Below, piece by piece: positions 8,685-18,400 of a stretch of 50,975 nt of DNA. The stretch lies in contig JAHEYF010000025.1 of the NCBI GenBank assembly GCA_023251755.1, forward strand, positions 1 through 50,975, written 5' to 3'. The translations under genes and the position numbers were made by a program. The notes beneath the pieces were generated by a model, which worked only from the letters and a program-made list of their open reading frames with translations, was not told the DNA's origin and ran no database searches. This DNA is from Bacteroidota bacterium. Lineage in GTDB: Bacteria; Bacteroidota; Bacteroidia; B-17B0; Aurantibacillaceae. The stretch's first letter is position 1. Every line of letters begins with the position of its first letter.

Positions 8685-9530
8685 TCACTTCGTCTTCACC
8701 CCCAACTCCGGAATGGTATACCCTTTGGGATAACTTTTAATTTTTCGCTGAGTTCTTAAATACGGTTTTTTACGCAAAGGTTTCAGCCGTAGAATAATTT
8801 TACGAAGCCCCATGCCCATATTAAGAGAAGCTCTTACGAACAGCCCTGGACGCGGATAAGACAAGGCTTCGCGTAAACGATCATCCATTATAGCAATAAC
8901 AAAGGGACGAAACACAGCCCAGGTGAAGCGGGGGAAATACCAGCCCAGCATCAGGTTCAGTGTAGCATCGGCCACCTTTCGCCCTCCGTCGCTATACCCA
9001 AAATACTGCTGCTCGTAAGCAATGTTTATTTTTTCCATCGCCTCAAAAGTTTCAGGAATTTCTTTGATTCCCATGCGTGTTCCAATTTCGAACCACAAGC
9101 GATGCAAAGCTATTTTTTCATTTTCGCTGCTTTTTCTGTATCCGAATCGCTGGTTCCAGCGCCAGGGCTCCATCACAAAGGTAGACAGTACGTAACGCAT
9201 ATTGTCGTTGGGTATGTGTTGGCTGCCGTGCATACGGTTCATACGGCCAAGCGCCGCCTTACCGCGCTCGCTCTCGTAACCGTGTTCAATAATTTCGCTC
9301 AGCAATAAATCTGTATCGTCGTAACGTTTTTGGGTGCGCTGCTCAAACTCCTGGGTTTTGTGCAACAAATTACCGATGGAGGCCACCGCAAACGTCCTGA
9401 ACAGTGCAAACTCCAGGGCACGGGTATTGTCCCAGGGGAAATCGTAAAAGGTATTGAGCTGCACAATTTTCAGGTGATCGCGCACCGGATCGAGTGAAAG
9501 TATGGTCTTGAGAAGCTGGCTTTTTGTCAT
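8685..9530 (-). CDS. MpaB-like oxygenase (DUF2236 family)
   Basis: Member of the heme-dependent family that includes bacterial latex-clearing protein and fungal ER oxygenase MpaB. The family core is visible: LDPVRDHLKIVQLNTFYDFPWD, RALEFALFRTFAVASIGNLL, QKRYDDTDLLLSEIIEHG and RMNRMHGSQHIPNDNMRYVLSTFV, with conserved Arg and His likely to ligate the heme. I take ATG 9530 (281 aa) because the family alignment normally begins about here; the frame stays open to 9668, adding 46 residues that do not look family-like. No signal peptide is visible. The substrate is unknown; rubber degradation should not be assumed. It is divergent from the CAP-domain gene. Confidence 0.85.
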   Translation of the reverse strand: MTKSQLLKTILSLDPVRDHLKIVQLNTFYDFPWDNTRALEFALFRTFAVASIGNLLHKTQEFEQRTQKRYDDTDLLLSEIIEHGYESERGKAALGRMNRMHGSQHIPNDNMRYVLSTFVMEPWRWNQRFGYRKSSENEKIALHRLWFEIGTRMGIKEIPETFEAMEKINIAYEQQYFGYSDGGRKVADATLNLMLGWYFPRFTWAVFRPFVIAIMDDRLREALSYPRPGLFVRASLNMGMGLRKIILRLKPLRKKPYLRTQRKIKSYPKGYTIPELGVKTK

Positions 9531-9719
9531 CCTCAAATTTAATATTCTCCCCGCATATTGAACGGGAAGAACACTAAATAAATGAACTTCGATCCCCGGC
9601 CTCTCCGTTTTATGCCGAATACGGAGGGTTTTTAAGATAGACGGCTCAATTTTTTCTGATCGGAACATGGATTTCTATTTTAATTTTTATATACTTGCCT
9701 TAACGCAAAACCCCAATTA

Positions 9720-12125
9720 ATGAGAAGAAAGCCCATTACCCTGCTGATTATTTTGCTCTTGAACACCGGTTTTATTTTTGCCCAGGAAAATAATCCAACC
9801 AAAGCCGACAATTATTATTACGATAGCTTTAAGCATATTTTAATCCAGGAATTGAATAAGTTCAGGGTGCAAAACGACCTGGACACTTTGTCTCTTGATG
9901 CAACAGTATTAGCCAAAGCCGCTGATTTAAGCTCAGCCGAAATGTCGGAGGAGGAACATGTTATTGAGGCGCAGGCCCTGCCGGTAGTAACACCCAAACA
10001 TTTAAAAAAATCGGGGGGCAGCAACAAAGGCGAAGAACTGGTAATTGCCCTGCCCCTGGGCAAAGGCAAAAATTTAGTTTCGCCGGCCGATGAGGTAAAA
10101 GCCATACTGCTTAAATGGACGAAAGGAAAAAAAGAAAAAAACATACTGCTGAACCCGGCCAATGTATACGTTGGCATTGGCGATGTGGCCGATAAAAACG
10201 GCAAAAGGCTTTATATTTCGGCGGTGTTCGGTAATTACCAGACCTACAACCAGGGTGCAAAAAAGAAAACCGAGCTGGCTGTTCCCTTTAATAACAAATC
10301 GAAAAAATTCCTTGCCGCAGATGCCCGAAAATGTAAAAACTGCGATAAATTTAAGGACGCCAATGCATTGCAGCAGAGCCTGTATGTTGAGAACGGGAAA
10401 ATATACCTGCGATACGACAATTTAAAAAATCTGAAAAAAATTCTGAAAAAACCCACCGATGCATTGGCCGTTGACATTGTTCAAAAAGACCAATATGCAA
10501 AAGCAGATTACAACATATTAGACAATAACCTGCTGAACAAAGGTGTGATGCTCAAACCAATTGGGATAGATAAAATTGTGAAGAAAAACATGATTAAACC
10601 CGATCCCAAAGGGAAAAAAAACCAGAAGATCAACCAGGTACTGGTTGAAATGGGGAAATTTCCGGAAAAAATTACCGGGTCCTACGAATTAAATTTAATG
10701 ATTATACAGGATGGTTATGTGTGCAAAACTATCGTACGTTCATACATTGAAAAAGGCGATCAGGAATCGAACACCCCGCTTGAAATGATACCCATGCCCG
10801 AAAGTGTAATTGCCCGCACACCACCCTTTGAGCCCAAATCAGAGAGTTCGATATTGAACTTCACCATTCCTTTCGAAAAAAATAAATCAGAATTTAAGCA
10901 CGAGGATATCAAGCCTTTTATTGATACCCTGAAAGAGCCTGATTTTATTATAGACGGGCTTTTTATTTATGCTTACGCTTCTATTGAAGGCGATTCGGTA
11001 GCCAATGCCAAACTGCAAAAAAGACGTGCCGAAAGCGTAGTGCGCGTTTTACAGGGTATGCAAAAAAACACCATCAGCCCAAGCATTATCACCAACGATT
11101 CATGGGGGCTTTTTCAGCTTTCGATGGAGGACGGGATGTACGATTACCTTACCAAAATGGGTAAACAGGAAGCCATTAAAACCATTAACAGCAAACACAG
11201 CTTGGCTGAAGAACTGGAACCGCACTTAGCCAAACAGCGTTTTGCCCAGATTGTAATGGATGTAACCTACGACATAAGTGGTGACAAGGAACAGAAATTT
11301 TCGGAAATACAATTTAACAAAGCGGTGAAAGCCGGCAATATAAAACACGCCTATAAAATTATGGATTACATCAGCACCAAAACCATAGCAGGTGCTTATA
11401 CACCCGAAGCATGGGACCATGTTCAGATTGCCGCTGAGCCTAAAAGCTCAGGGCTTTTAATGAACAAGGTTTATTACGATTACCTCGCTAAACACAAAGT
11501 GATTGATGAAGAGCAGTATGCCGAATTGAAAAAAATTCAGACCCTTGATCCCACCAATAATATTGTGAACTTTAACGCCCTGTATTGCAAAACTCAATTG
11601 GATTCTACGGTTGGCGATCCCACCGCACAGGCCGATATGCAAACCAAAATAGACGCCCTGTATAAAACCGAAGTCCCTAAAGCCCTGGTAGACGGCTTAA
11701 ACATGGAGTGGCAGTTTAAAATGCTGGATGCAATAGATACCATGCCCGGCGCAGAAGCCAAGTTTGAGGCTTGTGTAGAAAAAATTAAATCCTTTTACGA
11801 CTATAAATCGGGTACCTGGCAAAACGCTTTAAAAGTAGCCTTTGCTTTTTCGAGGGCCAAAGATTATAAATACGCAGCAAAAGTTTTAGAGTCGTATGTG
11901 GCCATTGACAACCCGGATGAAAAATTATTGTTCAGTTATATTTCTATTGCCTCGCATGTACCCGAAAAGTTTTTCTCGCATCATTTTTCTGATGCTCTTT
12001 CAAAAGCCAAACAAAAAAATCCAGACAGGTATTGTAAATTATTCGGGCAGCCCTTTATGAGTTTTCAGGTATTGGACAACCCGGAGATTAAAGAAGAATA
12101 CAGGAAATTAAATTGTTCGCAATAG
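9720..12125 (+). CDS. Exported CAP-domain protein with OmpA-like region
   Basis: An 801-residue secreted protein with signal peptide ending near FIFAQ (residue 22). Residues about 30-175 resemble a CAP/SCP domain (FKHILIQELNKFRVQNDLDTLSLDATVLAKAA, then a short-helix region and VGIGDVADKNGKRLYISAVFG). A linker contains CxxC-like KCKNCDK (about 203). Residues about 380-460 look OmpA-like: a beta strand starting FTIPFEKNKSEFK, then AYASIEGDSVANAKLQKRRAESVVRVL, typical of peptidoglycan-binding modules. The C-terminal 250 residues are helical and TPR-like, with no T9SS tail. A weak -7 box TATACTTG lies at 9690-9697. Role unknown; envelope association is inferred from the OmpA-like part. Confidence 0.7.
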   Translation: MRRKPITLLIILLLNTGFIFAQENNPTKADNYYYDSFKHILIQELNKFRVQNDLDTLSLDATVLAKAADLSSAEMSEEEHVIEAQALPVVTPKHLKKSGGSNKGEELVIALPLGKGKNLVSPADEVKAILLKWTKGKKEKNILLNPANVYVGIGDVADKNGKRLYISAVFGNYQTYNQGAKKKTELAVPFNNKSKKFLAADARKCKNCDKFKDANALQQSLYVENGKIYLRYDNLKNLKKILKKPTDALAVDIVQKDQYAKADYNILDNNLLNKGVMLKPIGIDKIVKKNMIKPDPKGKKNQKINQVLVEMGKFPEKITGSYELNLMIIQDGYVCKTIVRSYIEKGDQESNTPLEMIPMPESVIARTPPFEPKSESSILNFTIPFEKNKSEFKHEDIKPFIDTLKEPDFIIDGLFIYAYASIEGDSVANAKLQKRRAESVVRVLQGMQKNTISPSIITNDSWGLFQLSMEDGMYDYLTKMGKQEAIKTINSKHSLAEELEPHLAKQRFAQIVMDVTYDISGDKEQKFSEIQFNKAVKAGNIKHAYKIMDYISTKTIAGAYTPEAWDHVQIAAEPKSSGLLMNKVYYDYLAKHKVIDEEQYAELKKIQTLDPTNNIVNFNALYCKTQLDSTVGDPTAQADMQTKIDALYKTEVPKALVDGLNMEWQFKMLDAIDTMPGAEAKFEACVEKIKSFYDYKSGTWQNALKVAFAFSRAKDYKYAAKVLESYVAIDNPDEKLLFSYISIASHVPEKFFSHHFSDALSKAKQKNPDRYCKLFGQPFMSFQVLDNPEIKEEYRKLNCSQ

Positions 12126-12201
12126 CACTTCCACAAAATAGAAACTCCCCCGATGCAAGCAAAGGAGGAGTCTCTGGGGGTAGATTATATAGTGTAATTC
12201 T

Positions 12202-13395
12202 TTATTCTACGATCAGTTTCTTTACTACTTTATTTTCAGACGTACTTAAGTTTACAAAGTAAATCCCTTTCGCCAGTTCATTCGAATCGAACAGCATCTC
12301 GTAAGTTCCGACCGGGGTGTTTTTACCCGGCAATAAAACTTTTACAATATGTCCGAGCATATCCGTAACTGTAATTTGCGTTTTGTCGTTTTTGTTTAAT
12401 GTATAAATTAAATGGGTTTGTCCGTTTGCAGGTACCGGGTAAAGGTTATCAATACTTAGCTCGTTAGCTGGTGTAAACATTTCAATACCTGTTGCAAAAG
12501 TGTTGCTTAATTTAACCTGGTTGGCATTGAGTACGTATTTTTGAGTTTTGGTACTTCCATAAGACGATACAAAAGCTACCAGACTTAAATGACTTACATT
12601 GTAATTGCCCGGAACCGTAAGGGTAGCAGAGGTGCTGTAATTTGTGTTGATCACAGGCACAGCCGGAATAATACTTGCAGCCCCCCAATTGCCCAGCATA
12701 GCTTTGCGCATTACATGGCGATGCGGATAACCAATGATTGAACCACCGCTATACATTCCCGCATAATGTGAGTTGGCCCATGAAGAATTATAACAATGCT
12801 GATCGTAAGCAAAAGCGCCCAGGTTGGGAGTCCCCACCACACTGTCTTCAACTAAAAATAAATTAATTCTCCAGTCGCCTGAAGCAACGGCCTGCACAAA
12901 GTTCACATTCACAGTAGCACTGATTAACCTGTTGGAAGGGTTGTAAGTTCCGCTGATATTGATGCCCACTTTAGCCGGCTCGTTCATTACACGAACAGCA
13001 ATGGTATCTCTGTCGGGGTTGGCGGATGCCGAAAAATCACTTGCAGTCATGTACACCTCTCCGTTGGACGAAGGGTACACCGCCCGGTTAATCATGATAG
13101 CAGGGGCAAACCAGCCACCGCTCGGGTGCATGGCGTTAAAAATAGCCGATGTTGTTGTGCTGCTCATTGAATCTACTCCTGAGCCTTCGTGAATGGCTAC
13201 CATAATAGACTGTGAAGCGTGGGCCTCGTGCCATTGGTTCACATTGTAAGATACAGGCGGGCAATTCCCGCAGGAACCTGTTGTAAATTCTTCGAGCAGT
13301 ACTTTTTTAACAGGTGCCTGCGCCAGTGCTGTAATGGAACAAGTCACTGCAATTATCAGTACTACTGTTTTAATGCTGGTGTAGATCTTTTTCAT
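12202..13395 (-). CDS. Omp28-like T9SS cargo protein with type A sorting domain
   Basis: Signal peptide (residues 1-26, ending ALAQA), then a thioredoxin-fold Omp28-like region starting KKVLLEEFTTGSCGNCPPV with C42 and C45 as a CxxC pair. It continues through SIMVAIHEG and GWFAPAIMINR, as in the Omp28-related outer-membrane proteins of Bacteroidota. The last ~75 residues are a T9SS type A domain: LYPVPANGQTHLIY, ITVTDMLGHIVKVL and the terminal LAKGIYFVNLSTSENKVVKKLIVE-type strands. It should be secreted by T9SS and anchored to the cell surface. Length 397 is usual. The 76 bp to the convergent CAP-domain gene contains only a weak ACTCC/GGAGT stem. Redox activity is suggested by CxxC but unproven. 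Confidence 0.88.
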   Translation of the reverse strand: MKKIYTSIKTVVLIIAVTCSITALAQAPVKKVLLEEFTTGSCGNCPPVSYNVNQWHEAHASQSIMVAIHEGSGVDSMSSTTTSAIFNAMHPSGGWFAPAIMINRAVYPSSNGEVYMTASDFSASANPDRDTIAVRVMNEPAKVGINISGTYNPSNRLISATVNVNFVQAVASGDWRINLFLVEDSVVGTPNLGAFAYDQHCYNSSWANSHYAGMYSGGSIIGYPHRHVMRKAMLGNWGAASIIPAVPVINTNYSTSATLTVPGNYNVSHLSLVAFVSSYGSTKTQKYVLNANQVKLSNTFATGIEMFTPANELSIDNLYPVPANGQTHLIYTLNKNDKTQITVTDMLGHIVKVLLPGKNTPVGTYEMLFDSNELAKGIYFVNLSTSENKVVKKLIVE

Positions 13396-13764
13396 GGTTA
13401 AAAATTTTTAGGTTAAACAAGGTTGAAGGTGCATAAATGCCTGCGGGTTTGCGCCAGTAAACATTGCCAGATAGTTTTGTTTGTATTGCTTTTTACAAAT
13501 TAAGGGCATACCACCTTGTTTATCCATCTAAAAAAATTTAAAAGTTACAGTTCATATTTCTAAGCCGTAAATTTTATGAAGGACAACTTATACAACATTA
13601 TACTTTGTATGTGCAGTATTGTTTCTTAAAAAATCAGCTCTTCGATCAATCAACCTTCACATCCGACAATTTGTGCACAAATTTTTTGAGAACAGGTGTA
13701 GTAACCAGCCCCTCTTTCCATTCAATGCCGCTGAAATGCCTATCCCTTAAAAACAGCGCAGTTC

Positions 13765-13842
13765 CCTTGTGTGATCTTATGTGTTTTATATGGTTCAATA
13801 GGTTTTTTTATAACCACATAAGGCATATAAGGACATATAAGG
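13765..13842. repeat. Long imperfect hairpin of CATAAGG-type repeat
   Basis: A 31-nt left arm (13765-13795, beginning CCTTGTGTGATCTTATG) and a 31-nt right arm (13812-13842, beginning AACCACATAAGGCATATAAG) match at 23 of 31 positions, most mismatches being tolerated as G-U pairs, with a 16-nt loop. It sits in a 463-bp gap (13396-13858) that otherwise shows no gene, only AT-rich sequence. Confidence 0.7.
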
Positions 13843-13858
13843 TTTTGCCTAAAATCAT

Positions 13859-15379
13859 GTGTTTCATATCCGGCGGGCATTTTTTATTTTATTAACTTCA
13901 CGGTCAAATACCGGGTCGCTGAAAAAAATAAATGTTATATTTCAAAATCACCGCGCATTTTTAATCATTAGTGCAGTGTTTTTTGTTTTGTATGCGCTCA
14001 TCTCTTTTTTAAACCATTATTTTTTCAGAACCTACGCCCTCGATCTGGGCTTGTACACCAATGCCATTTATGATTACGCCCATTTGCATTTCAATTACAG
14101 CGAAGTGTTTAAAGAGCAGGCTCAAAATTTATTAGCCGATCATTTCGATCTTTTTTTAATCCTTATATCTCCTTTGTATTACCTGTTCGGAACCTACACC
14201 TTACTGGTTGTACAAATTATTTTTATTCATATTGGCGCAGCAGGAATTTATAAAAATGCCCTTATTCACCTCGAAAATAAAAGATCAGCCCTACTTGTTA
14301 CTTCCGCCTTCATGGCTTTTTACGGGGTTTTCAGTGCTGTTGCGTTCGACTACCACAGCAACGTAATTGCAAGTATGCTGGTGCCCTGGTTGTTTTATTT
14401 TTTTTACAAACAGCAGTGCTTAAAAAGTTTTCTTATTCTGCTTCTTATCATAGTTACCAAAGAAAACATGGCCTTGTGGGCGGGGTTCATCTGCCTGGGT
14501 TTGTTTTTACTTTATTACAAAGAACCGGTAAAAAAAAAATACGCTCTGCTCTTTTCTTTGTTTTCATTCACTTTTTTTATTGTCATCGTCCGCTTCATTA
14601 TGCCTTCCTTATCATTGGACGGTAAATACGCCCATGCCGATTACCATTACTTTGGTGCTGATTTTTCAGAGGTTGTATACGGCATCATCACACATCCATT
14701 AAAGGCCCTTGAAGCACTTTTTATCAATCATTCCGGCGATGTACGCAACAATTATCTGAAAGCCGAAACCCATCTTTTTATCCTTTTTTCGGGAGGTGTG
14801 GCCCTCCTTCTGAACCCGCGTTTTTTACTGATGCTGGTACCGGTTTTTTTGCAAAAAATGTATCACGATAATCCAACCATGTGGACTGTAGGCAGGCAGT
14901 ACAACATTGAATTTGCACCTATCATAAGCCTTTGCGTCATTACTTCTTTAGCTGCAGTAAAAAAAATAAAACTTAAACTGATCTTATCTTCTGTTTTTCT
15001 TGCGCTAAGTATTGCAGTTACGATTCGTTTGTGCGACAACACCTATTGTTATATGGACCGAAACAGCATACGGCTATACCAGGACGGCCATTACCAAAGT
15101 CATTACGATATTTCGAAAATTCACAAGGCCCTGCAGATGATTCCAGCCGATGCAGCAGTAAGCGCTCAGAGCATGTTCCTGCCACACCTGGCCTGCCGGA
15201 AAAACATTTATCAATACCCCCTGATAAAAAATGCAGGCTATATAATTGTTTCACTCACCAAACGTTCCTATCCTTTAAGCCCGGAGCAATTGGCCGATTC
15301 CCTGGTACACCTGCAACAGTCGCCCACCTGGGAAACCCAATATCATGACGACAATGTATATGTTTTTCGTAAGAAATGA
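13859..15379 (+). CDS. DUF2079-family polytopic membrane protein
   Basis: About ten membrane helices in 506 residues. The family signature is present: YALDLGLYTNAIYDYAH, then LLADHFDLFLILISPLYYLFG and QIIFIHIGAAGIYKNAL, which match DUF2079 proteins, distant relatives of GT-C glycosyltransferases. The periplasmic DLG/DHF acidic positions could be catalytic, but no activity is established. The start is uncertain: GTG 13859 gives an N-terminus of 20 residues that look unlike the family, while LKKINVIFQNHRAFLII beginning with CTG at 13919 looks like a natural N-terminus. A large hairpin lies immediately upstream. No biosynthetic cluster surrounds it. Confidence 0.83.
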   Translation: MFHIRRAFFILLTSRSNTGSLKKINVIFQNHRAFLIISAVFFVLYALISFLNHYFFRTYALDLGLYTNAIYDYAHLHFNYSEVFKEQAQNLLADHFDLFLILISPLYYLFGTYTLLVVQIIFIHIGAAGIYKNALIHLENKRSALLVTSAFMAFYGVFSAVAFDYHSNVIASMLVPWLFYFFYKQQCLKSFLILLLIIVTKENMALWAGFICLGLFLLYYKEPVKKKYALLFSLFSFTFFIVIVRFIMPSLSLDGKYAHADYHYFGADFSEVVYGIITHPLKALEALFINHSGDVRNNYLKAETHLFILFSGGVALLLNPRFLLMLVPVFLQKMYHDNPTMWTVGRQYNIEFAPIISLCVITSLAAVKKIKLKLILSSVFLALSIAVTIRLCDNTYCYMDRNSIRLYQDGHYQSHYDISKIHKALQMIPADAAVSAQSMFLPHLACRKNIYQYPLIKNAGYIIVSLTKRSYPLSPEQLADSLVHLQQSPTWETQYHDDNVYVFRKK

Positions 15380-15380
15380 T

Positions 15381-15411
15381 TTTGATTTAACACAAAATCT
15401 CGCTACATTTC
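15381..15411 (+). promoter_or_regulatory. Promoter of the large T9SS type B protein
   Basis: TTTG (15381-15384), 19-nt spacer and TACATTTC (15404-15411), one mismatch from TAnnTTTG. The start site would fall near 15418, about 19 nt before the ATG at 15437. Confidence 0.55.
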
Positions 15412-15436
15412 GCTGCATCAATCACTTCAGCCAACC

Positions 15437-18400
15437 ATGAAGACAACCAAATTAGCCGTCGTTTTGTTTACAGGCCTTCTGTCAACAGAACTTGTAGCAC
15501 AAAAGGGTAAAGACTTAGCGGGCAGCATTACCACTTCAAACACTATTGTAAACGCCTACACCGCTGTAACAGCCGATGCTGCGGCAGGTGCAACAAGCAT
15601 CTCTGTGGCAAGTTCCGCAGGGCTTTCCCCCGGCGATTTAGTGCTGATTATTCAAATGCAGGGGGCCAGGGTAAATGCCGGCAAGGACTCCATATACCCG
15701 GATTTCACCAATTCCATCCCATCCAACAGCACTTATGGAAGTATTGTTGATTATTACAATAGTGGTCACAACGAATTTGCCGAGGTGAATTCTATTCCCG
15801 ACGCAGTAAGTATAACCGTAGATTGTGGTTTAAGCAATGCCTACAGCACAATTGGAAAAGTGCAGGTAATTAAAGTGCCGCGTTATGCCTCATTGGGTAT
15901 TACAGGTACGGGTTCTATTACCTGCCCGGCCTGGAACGGAACTACAGGAGGTGTTGTAGTGGTTGAGGTAGACGGGGCAACAAACATAGGAACAACAGGG
16001 GCTTTCAACGTTTCTGCCAAAGGTTTCAGGGGTGGAGGACGAGAAAACAATTCTACATTTGGAAGCGGAAGCTGGGGTTCATCGCGTTTAGCTGAAGGTG
16101 CCTATAAAGGCGAAAGCATTGCAGGGGATACAAGTACTTATAAAACTATTTTTGCAGGTACCGTTTCTCGCGGGGCGGTGGCTAACGGAGGCGGAGGAGG
16201 CGACGGCCACAATGCGGGCGGTGGTGGGGGTGCCAACGGGGGAAACATAGCTAACTGGAATGGAATGGGCATACCCAACGCAACGTATAACACTACCTGG
16301 AATGCCTTAGAACCAGCAGCTTTTTTAGCAAATTATTCCGGTGGAGGAAGGGGCGGATACAGTTATTCAGCGAACAACAAAACTGTTACAACCGCGCTGG
16401 GCAGTTCAACCTGGGGAGGTGATCAGAGAAGGCAGGTGGGAGGTTTGGGAGGAAGGCCGCTGGATTATTCGGGTGGCCGCTTATTCTTAGGCGGCGGCGG
16501 CGGTTCTGGCGACGAAAACGACAACCAGGGCGCTCCTAACGGGGTACAAAGTGGAGGAAACGGCGGGGGTTTGGTCTACATTCTTTCCTATGGGGCTGTT
16601 TCGGGTACAGGAACAATAGTTGCCGATGGAGGAAAAGGCTCCAATACAAATAATTCACAGGGCATTTGCTCGGGTAAAGACGGTGCAGGCGGAGGAGGAG
16701 GAGGAGGAACAGTTGTTATCAATTCCACCGGAACCATTAATCTTACGGCTGCAGCTGCCATAAGTGCCAAAGGCGGAAACGGAGGCAATCAGAATTTTGG
16801 AAACCCCTGCACTACAACAGATGCTTATGGCCCGGGAGCGGGCGGCGGAGGCGGCTATGTGGCCCTTTCAAACGGAAGCCCTGTTATTGCCGTAAATGGG
16901 GGTACAAATGGAATTGTGTCGGGCAATCAAAGTACTATTGCCTCCACAGGAGCAACAGGCTTTCCACCCAACGGAGCAACAGGCGGTGGAACAGGAACCA
17001 CTTCTTCCATCAGTAATTTTACTCTTACGGCATCTTCCAATATTACTATTTGTTCGGGCAATACAGCTACTTTAACGGCAAACCTGGGAGGGACTATTCC
17101 TTCGCCCAGTCCTACCATCAACTGGTACTCCACAGCAACCGGCGGTTCGCCCATTGCCAGCGGAAGCCCTTTTGTTACACCTGTTTTAAATGCCACTACA
17201 ACTTATTACGTGGGCACCTGTCCGGGCATTTACCGCATTCCCGTTACAGTTACCGTTAATTCTTCTGCTACTTCACCAACTGCCAGTCCTGTTACTTATT
17301 GTATGAATGATGTTGCAGCACCCTTATCAGCCACGGCCAGCGGAGGCAATACACTCAACTGGTGGGGAACAAATGCTACTGGCGGGACTTCTTCCGCTAC
17401 TGCACCTACGCCTTCAACAACTGCGGCAGGCACAACAACTTATTATGTATCGCAGGGATCGGGAAGCTGCGAGAGTGCGCGTATTCCTATAGTGGTTACC
17501 GTCAACGCAGTGCCTTCAAACCCAACAGCTACAAGCCCTGTTAGCTATTGTCAGAACGATGTGGCAGTGCCTTTGTCGGCAACAGCAAGCGGGAGCAACA
17601 ACCTCAACTGGTGGGGAACAAACCTCACGGGTGGAACGGCTTCGGCCACTGCCCCTACTCCATCTACAGCAACTACAGGTACTTTTTCTTATTACGTTTC
17701 GCAAAACGACGGAAACTGTGAAAGTGCCCGCCAGCTAATTCAGGTAATTGTAAATGCCGTACCGGCTGCCCCTGTTGTAAGTCCTGTTTCGTATTGTCAA
17801 AACTCAAGCGCTTCACCTTTAACCGCAAATGGTACCGGTACCCTGAACTGGTACGATACCAACGCCACAGGTGGAACGGCTTCAGCAACTGCTCCTACAC
17901 CTCTTACCACAACCGTTGGAACAACAACCTATTATGTTTCACAAACTGTTGGTGCCTGTGAAAGCCCAAGGGCCGCTATTGTTGTAACCATTAACACCTC
18001 TTATTCAGTCCCCGTTACAAACGATGTTACATATTGTGCAAATGATCTTGCTTCCCCTTTAACCGCAACAGCTACAGGCACACTCAACTGGTACGGAATA
18101 AATGCCACAGGTGGTATTGCTTCTGCCACACCTCCTACGCCATCTACCACCGTGCCCGGTACCACTTCTTATTATGTTTCTCAGGGCTCAGGAAATTGTG
18201 AAAGCCCAAGAGCCAAAATAAATGTGATTGTCAATGCTACTCCTAATAGCCCTGCAGTAAACAACAATTTTACCTATTGCCAAAACGAAACGGCTGTTGC
18301 CCTCACAGCTACAGGGTCGGGAACAATTAACTGGTGGGGGACCAACGCTACAGGCGGAACCTCTTCCTCCACTCCCCCTATCCCCTCAACAGCTACAGCA

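Noticed and set aside
9534-9541. Minus-strand TAAATTTG as a promoter of the MpaB-like gene
   Set aside because: It is only 3 nt from the ATG, which would place the transcription start in or after the start codon; there is no -33 TTG.
9531-9668. Longer N-terminus for the MpaB-like gene
   Set aside because: The additional 46 residues do not match the family start, although no stop interrupts them; the short form is preferred but not certain.
12144-12171. ACTCC/GGAGT stem between convergent genes as a terminator
   Set aside because: Only 5 bp of stem, an 18-nt loop and no T tract.
13605-13895. A 96-residue plus-strand frame in the gap before the DUF2079 gene
   Set aside because: It runs through the hairpin repeat and has a start and composition typical of chance frames in AT-rich DNA.
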